Part shown: positions 1 to 5,456 of the stretch, one piece after another
Numbering within the stretch: position 1 is the stretch's first letter
How the letters are laid out: each line of letters begins with the position of its first letter
Assembly (NCBI GenBank): GCA_964476375.1
Contig: CAYYZW010000220.1
Span: 1 to 5,456 of the forward strand
Length of the DNA: 5,456 nt
Direction: 5' to 3'
Source of the DNA: SAT2750 sp964476375
GTDB taxonomy: Bacteria > Planctomycetota > Planctomycetia > Pirellulales > Pirellulaceae
Program-made: the position numbers and the translations under genes
Notes under the pieces: generated by a model
What the model was told of the DNA's origin: nothing
What the model saw: only the letters and a program-made list of their open reading frames with translations
The model's database searches: none

Positions 1-2
1 CG

Positions 3-173
3 GCGGCGACCGGTTCGCTCGCTCTTGCCCTGGTGGCCGATGCCCACGGGGCCGCCACCATTACGGTCACGGTCAGCGACGGGGGGCATGACGGGAACCT
101 GGCGACGACCGATGATAATGCCACGACCTCCCGGACTTTCCTGGTCACGGTCACCCCGGTGAATGACCTGCCC
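3..173 (+). other. C-terminal part of an Ig/cadherin-like beta-sandwich unit (truncated by window edge)
   Basis: Residues 1-57 show the end of a repeat unit: the strand ITVTVSDGG at about 20-28, an acidic turn with TTDDNATTSRTF, the last strand LVTVTPVND, then LP leading into the next unit. 'VTVSDGG ... VTVTPVNDxP' is the usual closing signature of bacterial cadherin-like and Ig-like repeats in large exported proteins. The beginning of the unit is outside the window. Confidence 0.7.
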
Positions 174-3100
174 ACGATCGATGCGATTTCCAACCCGACA
201 GCCATTTTCGAGGGGGCCTGGCAGCAGGTCGTGACGTTCTCCGGCGTCGGTGCCGGGGGGGGAGAGAACCAGGCACTGGAGGTTATCGCTACCAGCAGTA
301 ATACCACGCTGATTGGCAGCCTGTCGGTCGTCTACACGTCGGCCGAGGCCGGTGGATCGATTCGTTACCAGCCCGAGTCCGGGGTCTCCGGGACCACCGT
401 GATTACCGTCCGGGTGACGGATGCCGGCCTGGATGGCAGTCTCTCCGCTGCAGAGGACAACGCCTTTCGCGAGGTGACCTTCACGGTCAATGTTTATGCC
501 CGCACGCTGATCGATATCTCGGCCGCTCCCATCCTGCAGTGGTTCGAGGCCTCCTACGACACCATGGAAGACCGCATGACGGATGCCTTCCTGGCCGGTT
601 ACGGGGCGGTCTGGATGCCCCCGCCCAGTCGTGGTGACACGGGGGACCAGACCGTGGGCTACGATGTTTATGATCGTTTTGACCTGGGCGAGGCGGGCCG
701 GCCGACCCTCTACGGGACCGAGACCGGCCTGCGAGTGCTGGCCGATACGATGCACCGTGCCGGTGTTGATCTGCACGTCGACTTTGTCATGAACCATAAC
801 GGCTACTCGACCATCTCCACCGAGGGGTTTTACGATGCCGGCGGCTACCCGGGCCTGGCGATCAAGCTCGACAATGACGAGGACGGGGACTTTCATTCGG
901 CATTCTGGGGCGGGGCCGAGTATGAGCGGCTGGCCGGCCTGATCGATATTGCCCAGGAGAAGAACCACCTGTTTATCCGTAACCCGGTGGATCCTGCTGA
1001 CAGCCAGAACATCCGGCCCGGAACAACTCCGGCTTTTGGGCGGCTGGCCAATGTCCCGGATGCCGACAACCGGCGGTTCTACCCGGACGTGGGCCATAAC
1101 ACGATTTACCTGTTTGATCCGGTGACTGGCGAGGGTGATATCCCGGTCCACCAGTTCAACCTGGAGGACCCGATGGCGGGGGATGCCACGGTGGAAAACG
1201 CCATGGGCTACCTGATGCGGAATGCCCAGTGGCTGGTCCAGGTGGTTGGTGTGGATGGTTTGCGGATTGGCGCGGCCAAGCACATGCAGGGCTTCGCGCT
1301 CGATTACCTCGACCGGGCGATCTACCGGCAGAATCCCCGTGCCCTGCTCGACGGAAGCACCAAGCACGTTTTCACCTACTCGGAAGTCTATGATGCCAGT
1401 CCCGGTGTTCTGCATCCCCATGTCAAGAAGAACATTGACCCGGCTGATCCGGGCAGGATCGGGGGGAACCGGGACACGCTGGACTTCAAGCTCTACTTTG
1501 CCCTCAAGGAAAACCTCGAGTACGGCACCCAGCCGGGCTGGACCAACTGGGACAGTAACCGGTACGCCTGGTACCAGATCAAGGATGCAGCACTCGATAC
1601 CAGCCCGCACGGGGGCCAGGGAGATACCCTGCATAATGGCAATGCCGGGGTGACCTTCGTGCAGAGCCATGATGTCCACAAGCCCTTCCAGCTCGATAAC
1701 GTGGCCCATGCCTACACGCTGATGATGCCCGGTAACACGGTCGTCTATTTTAATGGCAAGGAATTCGGGGACGAGCGCGAGTTTCCCAAGGATGGCCGTG
1801 GGGATGCGCTGAGCGTGGCTGACGGGAGTGACCTGACGCGGATTGTCAGTGCCCGTAATACCCACGGACGGGGGAACTATGCCGAGCGCTGGGTAGACGA
1901 CCAGGGACTGTATGCTTTTGAACGGGTTTCCAGTTCGCTGGTCCTGCTCTCGAATCGCAGCGACAGCGGTTTTGACAGTCGCACGCTCGAGCATGTCGGT
2001 TTTGCCCCGGGGACCTACCTGGTGGAACTGACCGGCAATGCGGCAGACGCGGCCCGGGACCCCCTGGATGATATCCCGGAGGTGATCCAGGTCTTTGAGG
2101 ATGGCGGGGTCAACAAGGTCAACGTGCGATTTCCTCGCAACATGAACGCCAACGGCGACTGGACCGGCAGCGGTTACGTGATCTATGGTCTGCCCACGCC
2201 CCAGGCACCTGCCGGGCTGGAGCTGTTGAATGTCCAGTCGGTGATGGCAGGGGACGGGAGCCCGGGAAGTGATTTCGAGAACGGTATCCAGCGCCAGGCG
2301 GATATTCACGTGGTCACGGCTGACCATCTCGATGTCCGCCTCCAGACGGTCGAGGTCAACCTGCTCGGATCGCTCCGCGACGAGTGGGCGGACGGGGACC
2401 ATGCGCTTCTGAAGCTGGACGGGGGCCGGGCCATCAATACGCTTAACCCGGGTGGTTCGGCCAGCGGCGTCGATTTCTTTCAGCCCGGCACGGTGAGCTA
2501 CGGCTTTGAACAGTTCCAGCAGAAGTCGAGCCCCTGGATTGGACCGGGCGGCCTGGAAGATGCGACCTGGGAGGGGGACGGGGAGTTTCTGCAGACGATT
2601 GACCTGATCGGGCTGGAAGAGGGTGTGCATTACCTCGAGGCTCGTGCCTTTCGCCACCGTACCGACGGCGGCCCGGAAGTCTACAGCAGCTTCAAGGAAG
2701 TCTTCTACGTGGACCGCCTGCCTCCAGAATCGGCAGTCGACAGCTTCCTGCCCTGGGATAGCGGGATCCAGGAGAACCGGGACCTGGTCGTGCGTTCACT
2801 GGACAAGACCGCCGACAGCGTGCATGTCTTTCTCAACCTGCCGGCCGGGACCAGCGACAGCGAGATCATGGCGATGGTTGGTAACGGCGAGGGGGCTGCC
2901 GCGGAGTATGACCGGGACCTGTTCAAGTTCGGCTATTTTGATGTGCCCCACGGGAACAACGTGGCCACGATTGTCTCCTTTGAGCAGACAGGGAATTCCA
3001 GCATCCAGCGCGTGCCGGGGCTGTTCACCTCCACGATCATCGGCGCCGGGCTGGGGGACCTGGACCATGACGGCGACTACGATGTCGATGATGTAAACCG

Positions 3101-5456
3101 GTTTGGCGAGATCTACCGGAGCGGACAGGACCAGTTTGACGCGGCCGGGGATTTCACCGCCGATGGGCTGACCACCTATGCCGACCTGCTGGCGATGATT
3201 GCCCGGTTCAAGGAGGTCGAGGCAGACGTGGTCACGGTGGCCGCTGCAGAGGATCTGCTGGCAGAGTTTTTTGCTGCGACTGATGATGCCTTCGGCACCG
3301 ATGAGGATTCGGCCCTGGTGGTCCAGGCCCCGGGCATCCTGGGCAATGACCTCGATCCGGGGATGGAGGGTTCACTGAACCTGGAGACCACCGGCGAAGT
3401 GGAAACGGCACTTGGTGGTACGGCGACTTTTGAGGCAAACGGGAGGCTGCACTATGAGCCACCGGAAAGCCAGCAGGCACTCGCAAGCGGGGCGTCCATC
3501 AAGGACAGCGTGAATTACACGGTCAGCGATGGCCTGGGAACAACCTCGACCGCAACAGTGGAGATCACGATCAGTGGCGTCAACGACGCGCCCGTGGCAG
3601 TGGCGGATGTGCTGACGGTGGCCGAGGGGGGGACGGCGACGACCCTTGCCGGGGACGTGGCGAGCGTGCTGGCCAATGACACGGACGTGGACAGCAGCGA
3701 CCTGGCAGCGGTGCTGGTCGATGGCCCGACGAACGGCAGCCTGACGCTCAGCGCCAATGGCACTTTCAGTTACGTGCACGATGGAAGCGAGACGGCCAGT
3801 GACAGCTTTACCTACAAGGTCAGTGACGGGGCGCTGGACTCCGGTGTCGTGACGGTGGCCATCACCGTCACACCGGTCAACGATCCGCCGGTGGTCAGCA
3901 GGCCGGATGACCAGGAACACTCGGAAGGGCAGGATGTCTCACTGCAAATCGTGGCCAGTGATGCGGAAGGGCAGGACCTGGGTTACTCGGCAAGCGGCTT
4001 GCCAGGTGGACTGGGCATTCACAGCAGCAGCGGACTCATATCGGGGACGCTGGATTTCGCTGCGGGGGGAGGGAGTCTGTCCACCGTCACAGTGACTGTC
4101 ACGGACGGGGGCGATAGCAGCAGAGTTGATTTTGACTGGACAGTGCTCGATGTCCCCCGTGCCCCGCTGGCGGTGGCCGATGCACTGACGGTCAGCGAGG
4201 GGGGGGGATGCTGCCTTGGCCAGCTTCTGCCAGATCCCGGCGCGCCCAATGGCCTGATAGCAGGATTCTGGACCGATCTGGACCCGGGGGCCGGTGGAGA
4301 CATCCAGGTGAAAACGATGGGCGAAGAGGGCGATAGACGATTTGTGGTCTGGTATGACCAGGTCCACCGCTACGGCGGCACGAATGAAGCAGCCGCGAAT
4401 TTCCAGGTCGTCATTTTCGAGGAAACAAACGGTTTTGAAATTCGGATTGGCGAGGTGTCCAGTGGTGGAGGGCTTGCCACCATTGGCTATGAAAACCACG
4501 ATGGCACCGATGGTTTGACTCTCCTGCACGGGGATGGCATTGCACTCCAGGACACGTCCTACCACTTCACAGCCGGTGATGCATTTGGTGACACCTGGGA
4601 TGGAGGCGGGCCGATAGGCAGTTCGAATCTTGAAAACCTCGATAACGGGGTGTTTCTGGAGCTTGGCGATGACGCGCTGTCCGATCCGGTGGACATCGGC
4701 TTCTCTTTTAACTACTTCGGCGAATCGGTTGACCAGGTCCGCATTTCCTCCAACGGTTTCGTCTTCATGGGGTCGGACTCAGCTGAAGGGCCCAACCTGC
4801 TTGGCAATGACAGTGATCCCGATGGCGATCCGCTGACCGCCGTCCAGGTTACCGATCCTGGCCGGGGAGCCGGGGGTGTGAAAGCGAACGGGGTGCCTGA
4901 CTACCGGCACGACGGCAGTGAGACGACCAGTGACAGCTTTACCTACAAGGTTAACGACGGGGGCCTGGACTCGAATGTGGTCACGGTCGCTGTCACGGTG
5001 ATCCCTGTCAACGACGCGCCGGTGGCTGTGGCCGATGTACTGACGGTGGCCGAGGGGGGGACGTCGACGACCCTTGCCGGGGACGTGACGAGCGTGCTGG
5101 CCAATGACACGGACGTGGACAGCAGCGACCTGGCAGCGGTGCTGGTCGATGGCCCGTCCCACGGCAGCCTCACGCTCAACGCCAATGGCACTTTCAGCTA
5201 CGTGCACGATGGAAGCGAGACGACCAGTGACAGCTTTACCTACAACGCACATGACGGGGAGCTGGACTCGAATGGTGCCACGGTGGCCATCACCGTCACA
5301 CCGGTCAACGATCCGCCGGTGGCGGTGGCCGATGTGCTGACGGTGGCCGAGGGGGGCGAGGAGGCTGCGGAAGGCGTGCAAGACGACGGCATCGATGCAG
5401 AGGGGAGTGAACTTGCCGCCGTCCTCGTCAGAGGTGTTAACAAAGGCAACCAGGAT
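3..5456 (+). CDS. Giant modular extracellular protein with GH13 amylase-like domain and cadherin/Ig-like repeats (partial, open at both ends)
   Basis: A single frame beginning at base 3 reads 1818 codons to the last base with no stop, so both ends of the gene lie outside. Domain order: Ig/cadherin-like units (1-166), GH13 barrel plus C-terminal beta domain (177-733), beta-rich accessory region (734-1016), dockerin-like calcium loops (1017-1072), then cadherin-like/Big_9 units, a He_PIG unit and an embedded nidogen-like module (1092-1818). The composition (rich in Asp, Gly, Thr, Val and Ser, with very few Cys) and the domain types are those of exported proteins, but no signal peptide or cell-wall anchor can be seen because the ends are missing. 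The likely role is a cell-surface or secreted polysaccharide-interacting protein. The amylase-like domain lacks its nucleophile Asp, so hydrolysis is doubtful. Multi-domain fusion by assembly error cannot be excluded, but the frame is kept across every domain joint. Confidence is high for the reading frame and moderate for function. Confidence 0.95.
174..500 (+). other. Ig/cadherin-like beta-sandwich unit directly before the GH13 domain
   Basis: Residues 58-166 start after the VNDLP joint with TIDAISNPTAIFEG and finish with the strand FREVTFTVNVY. The middle holds a GVGAGGGENQ turn, TATSSN-type strand (ATSSNTTLIG), a YQPESGVSGTTVITV strand pair and a TDAGLDGSLSAAEDN acidic loop. This pattern is common in very large exported proteins of Planctomycetota and relatives and differs from the Big_9-like units downstream. 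It probably acts as a spacer. It is followed within about ten residues by the first strand of the glycosidase barrel, so there is no long linker. Confidence 0.65.
870..890 (+). other. Acidic calcium-type loop in the GH13 insertion (B-domain) region
   Basis: Residues 290-296 read D-N-D-E-D-G-D and are followed by FH. The spacing D290/D292/D294 plus G295 mimics an EF-hand-like loop, and an acidic DGDFH segment between regions I and II is familiar in alpha-amylases of this type, where domain B binds calcium. The calcium role is inferred from motif and position only. Confidence 0.5.
1251..1283 (+). other. GH13 conserved region II with Asp-to-Gly change at the nucleophile
   Basis: Residues 417-427 read V-D-G-L-R-I-G-A-A-K-H. 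The family consensus is G-x-R-x-D-x-x-K-H, where Asp is the covalent nucleophile. All other conserved positions (G419, R421, K426, H427) are present and correctly spaced, so the alignment is unambiguous. Position 423 is GGC (Gly) at bases 1269-1271; GAC would restore Asp. Confidence 0.9.
2202..3050 (+). other. Beta-rich accessory region after the amylase domain, identity uncertain
   Basis: Residues 734-1016 contain no motif I can name with certainty. Alternating hydrophobic strands suggest two Ig-like or carbohydrate-binding-like sandwiches. The first (about 736-905) ends in GVHYLEARAFRHR and EVFYVDRLPPES, which resembles an Ig-like 'effect on a living or moving body' strand pair seen after some bacterial amylase domains. 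The second (about 909-1010) has LVVRSLDKTADSVHVFLNLP, then FGYFDVPHGNNVATIVSFEQTG. No transmembrane segment or low-complexity linker is seen. A substrate-binding or spacer role is possible, by position only. Confidence 0.5.
3051..3218 (+). other. Dockerin-I-like domain with two calcium loops, internal position
   Basis: Residues 1017-1072 hold two EF-hand-like calcium loops separated by a short helix. Loop 1, DLDHDGDYDVDD, has D1019, D1021, D1023, G1024, D1027 and D1030 at loop positions 1, 3, 5, 6, 9 and 12. Loop 2, DFTADGLTTYAD, has D1050, T1052, D1054, G1055, T1058 and D1061, so position 3 is Thr instead of Asp or Asn. Each loop is followed by a helix (VNRFGEIYRSG and LLAMIARFKEV). Such pairs are often near the C-terminus of exported enzymes in Planctomycetota, where they are not tied to cellulosomes. 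Here the chain goes on for at least 740 residues, so the enzyme part may once have ended here and been fused to the repeats. A linker of about 19 residues (1073-1091) follows. Confidence 0.75.
3276..3596 (+). other. Cadherin-like/Big_9-type unit 1
   Basis: Residues 1092-1198 open with ATDDAFGTDEDSALVV and the signature APGILGNDLDP, continue through a GGTATFEANGRLHYEPP hairpin and close with DSVNYTVSDGLG and the strand ending in ISGVNDAPV. The G-I-L-x-N-D-x-D motif, adenine-free acidic turns and final VNDxPV are typical of calcium-binding beta-sandwich repeats in adhesins. At about 107 residues it is longer and more divergent from the units downstream, in both DNA and protein, and so is probably an older member of the array. 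Confidence 0.8.
3597..3893 (+). repeat. Cadherin-like/Big_9-type unit 2, near-identical partner of 5025-5321
   Basis: Residues 1199-1297 form a 99-codon unit: AVADVLTVAEGG, VLANDTDVDSSDLAAVLVDG, GSLTLSANGTFSYVHDG, DSFTYKVSDG and a last strand ending TPVNDPPV. By hand count it matches 5025-5321 at about 272 of 297 bases, including an exact 68-base block (3661-3728 with 5089-5156) and an exact 43-base block (3852-3894 with 5280-5322). The unit probably folds as one beta-sandwich with calcium at the NDTDVD turn. The DNA similarity, far beyond what protein conservation needs, points to recent duplication or gene conversion. Confidence 0.9.
3894..4154 (+). other. He_PIG-type (putative Ig) unit
   Basis: Residues 1298-1384 differ from the flanking units. 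They contain DDQEHSEGQDVSLQI, a DAEGQDLGYSASGLPGGLGI stretch and SSSGLISGTLD, which is the classic 'sGLPpGLsid..tGlIsGTp' signature of the He_PIG Ig-like family, followed by STVTVTVTDGG and a closing strand VDFDWTVLDV. It is a single copy in this window and acts as a spacer between Big_9-type units 2 and 4. Four residues join it to the next unit. Confidence 0.75.
4170..4202 (+). other. First fragment of interrupted cadherin-like unit (unit 4)
   Basis: Residues 1390-1400, AVADALTVSEG, match positions 1-11 of the 99-residue unit (AVADVLTVAEG in units 2 and 5). The unit then breaks off and resumes at base 4791 at a position equal to about 22. About nine residues of the normal unit (TATTLAGDV in unit 2) are absent. 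The fragment contains the start of an 8-G run at 4200-4207. Removing one G from that run would throw the following domain out of frame, so the run length as given supports a true open frame. Confidence 0.75.
4192..4203 (+). repeat. Left copy of short imperfect direct repeat bounding the permuted module
   Basis: Bases tcagcgaggggg here resemble tcagctgaaggg at 4779-4790, at the far end of the module; they share tcagc and a GA(G/A)GGG core with one extra base in the right copy. They encode VSEG-like and SAEG residues. Short homology at both joints fits microhomology-mediated rearrangement, though the match is short and in biased sequence. Confidence 0.4.
4203..4790 (+). other. Nidogen-like/FYG-type beta domain with halves in swapped order, inserted in unit 4
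   Basis: Residues 1401-1596. The first part has GGCCLGQLLPDPGAPNGLIAG at its start, FWTDLDPGAGG, RRFVVWYDQVHRYGG, NFQVVIFEETNGFEIRIGEV and ATIGYENHDGTDGL: this is normally the C-terminal half of a domain family common in exported bacterial proteins. The second part, after a Gly/Asp-rich linker (about 1509-1549), has LELGDDALSDPVDIGFSFNYFG and VRISSNGFVFMGSDS: this is normally the N-terminal half, whose end should run straight into 'GCC.GQ.LP...PNGLIA.FW'. Here the order is reversed, as in a circular permutant. The fold may still close if the two termini are near each other. The two Cys (1403, 1404) are the only ones in this module. The family match is from memory and no search was run. Confidence 0.65.
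4779..4790 (+). repeat. Right copy of short imperfect direct repeat bounding the permuted module
   Basis: Bases tcagctgaaggg pair with 4192-4203. Immediately after this copy the host repeat resumes with PNLLGNDSDPDGD, so the copy marks the right joint. Chance similarity cannot be excluded. Confidence 0.4.
4791..5024 (+). other. Second fragment of interrupted cadherin-like unit (unit 4)
   Basis: Residues 1597-1674 resume with NLLGNDSDPDGDPLTAVQV, the calcium-turn part of a Big_9-type unit, and end with DSFTYKVNDG and VNDAPV. From N1602 onward every landmark keeps the spacing of the 99-residue unit: N1602 equals position 27 and V1674 equals position 99. The hairpin that reads GSLTLSANGTFSYVHDG in unit 2 is here altered to AGGVKANGVPDYRHDG, losing hydrophobic strand residues, so this copy is eroded. 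The last 40 residues are again close in DNA to units 2 and 5. Confidence 0.8.
5025..5321 (+). repeat. Cadherin-like/Big_9-type unit 5, near-identical partner of 3597-3893
   Basis: Residues 1675-1773 are a second full 99-codon unit with no insertions or deletions relative to unit 2 and about 25 differing bases. Differences are concentrated after DSFTY, where unit 2 has KVSDGALDSGVV and this copy has NAHDGELDSNGA; the first two thirds differ mainly at single bases. The uneven spread suggests gene conversion of the 5-prime part or local relaxation near the end. The unit joins unit 4 at VNDAPV and unit 6 at VNDPPV without a linker. Confidence 0.9.
5322..5456 (+). other. Start of divergent cadherin-like unit 6 (truncated by window edge)
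   Basis: Residues 1774-1818 begin exactly like the other units (AVADVLTVAEGG), then change to a Glu/Asp-rich stretch EEAAEGVQDDGIDAEGSE before returning to ELAAVLV. Relative to units 2 and 5 it is about five residues shorter and lacks the VLANDTDVD calcium turn. The frame is preserved. It could be an eroded or rebuilt repeat; its end and what follows are not visible. Confidence 0.7.

Larger units (their letters stand above)
531..2201 (+). other. GH13 alpha-amylase-type domain, catalytic nucleophile replaced by Gly
   Basis: Residues about 177-733 read as a (beta/alpha)8 GH13 domain and C-terminal beta domain. Visible landmarks: barrel strand one ILQWFE (177-182); GYGAVWMPPP (199-208); GYDVYDRFDLG (219-229); region I DFVMNH (260-265) with the Asn that usually binds calcium; an acidic loop around D290-D296; region II at 417-427 with R421, K426 and H427; region III with the acid/base E461 in TYSEVYD; region IV with H556 and D557 in VQSHD. 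GH13 enzymes cleave or transfer alpha-glucosidic bonds using an Asp nucleophile two residues after the region II Arg; here that residue is G423. Family knowledge therefore predicts loss of normal retaining hydrolysis, while substrate binding could persist. The rest of the fold looks intact, with no gaps or frameshifts. The subfamily is not determined. A sequencing error at base 1270 is the main alternative. Confidence 0.9.

Noticed and set aside
1222..1653. A 143-codon + strand open frame in another phase inside the GH13 domain, rich in Arg, Ser, Thr and Pro
   Set aside because: It overlaps the catalytic motifs of the real frame, and its composition is that of an out-of-frame GC-rich translation.
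2623..3096. A 157-codon + strand open frame in another phase
   Set aside because: It overlaps the accessory region and the start of the dockerin-like loops, which are in the main frame; it is out-of-frame noise rich in Arg, Ser, Thr, Pro and Trp.
4200..4207. Run of eight G bases as a possible frameshift or phase-variation tract
   Set aside because: The frame on both sides encodes recognisable domains with the run exactly as given. Similar runs of six or seven G in the sister units reflect GAG-GGG-GGN codons for Glu-Gly-Gly. Slippage is possible but nothing here shows it.
3939..4565. A 208-codon open frame on the - strand
   Set aside because: It covers the He_PIG unit and the first half of the permuted module, both of which read as recognisable protein on the + strand. 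The antisense translation shows no domain pattern.
4779..5381. A 200-codon open frame on the - strand, and an overlapping 82-codon one
   Set aside because: They lie antisense to repeat units 4-6. The same antisense peptide appears opposite unit 2 (3372-3920), as expected when a repeated sense sequence lacks codons that would give stops on the other strand. There is no independent start signal or recognisable product.
3597..5456. Repeats considered as a CRISPR array or mobile element
   Set aside because: The unit length of 297 bases, in-frame spacing and coding content show protein-domain repeats; there are no short palindromic repeats with unique spacers, no inverted terminal repeats and no transposase.

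Overview
The whole 5456-base window is the interior of one very large protein-coding gene on the + strand. The frame that opens at base 3 has no stop codon through base 5456 (1818 codons), and neither the true start nor the true end lies inside the window. There is no intergenic space, and I found no RNA gene, promoter, terminator, CRISPR array or insertion sequence. Other shorter open frames on both strands are shadows produced by the GC-rich, repetitive coding sequence. Residue numbers below count from base 3, so residue n starts at base 3n.

The protein is a modular, almost certainly secreted or surface-exposed, mosaic. In order it has: one partial and one full Ig/cadherin-like beta-sandwich unit (residues 1-166); a family GH13 (alpha-amylase type) glycosidase domain with its C-terminal beta domain (about 177-733); a beta-rich accessory region of uncertain identity (734-1016); an internal dockerin-I-like pair of calcium loops (1017-1072); and a long train of cadherin-like/Big_9-type units and one He_PIG-type Ig unit running off the window end (1092-1818). 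GC-rich DNA, a dockerin-like calcium module in a non-cellulosomal protein, an extracellular amylase and 'VNDxPV' beta-sandwich repeats together suggest a Planctomycetota or related PVC-group marine or soil bacterium. This is inference from style, not a proven assignment.

Three things stand out. First, the GH13 domain keeps the general acid/base Glu (E461), the transition-state His-Asp pair (H556-D557), the region I DFVMNH motif and the Arg of region II (R421), but the catalytic nucleophile Asp is Gly (G423, codon GGC). One transition (A to G at base 1270) would account for it. If real, this is a dead hydrolase that may bind alpha-glucan without cutting it. Second, one cadherin-like repeat (residues 1390-1674) is interrupted by about 196 residues that look like a nidogen-like/FYG-type beta-sandwich domain with its two halves in swapped order, bounded by short imperfect direct repeats. 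Third, two 99-codon repeat units 1428 bases apart are about 92 percent identical in DNA, while the units next to them are eroded, so the array appears to be actively recombining.

Functionally the beta-sandwich arrays would act as a calcium-stiffened stalk or adhesive fibre, presenting a carbohydrate-active or carbohydrate-binding head in the middle of the chain.
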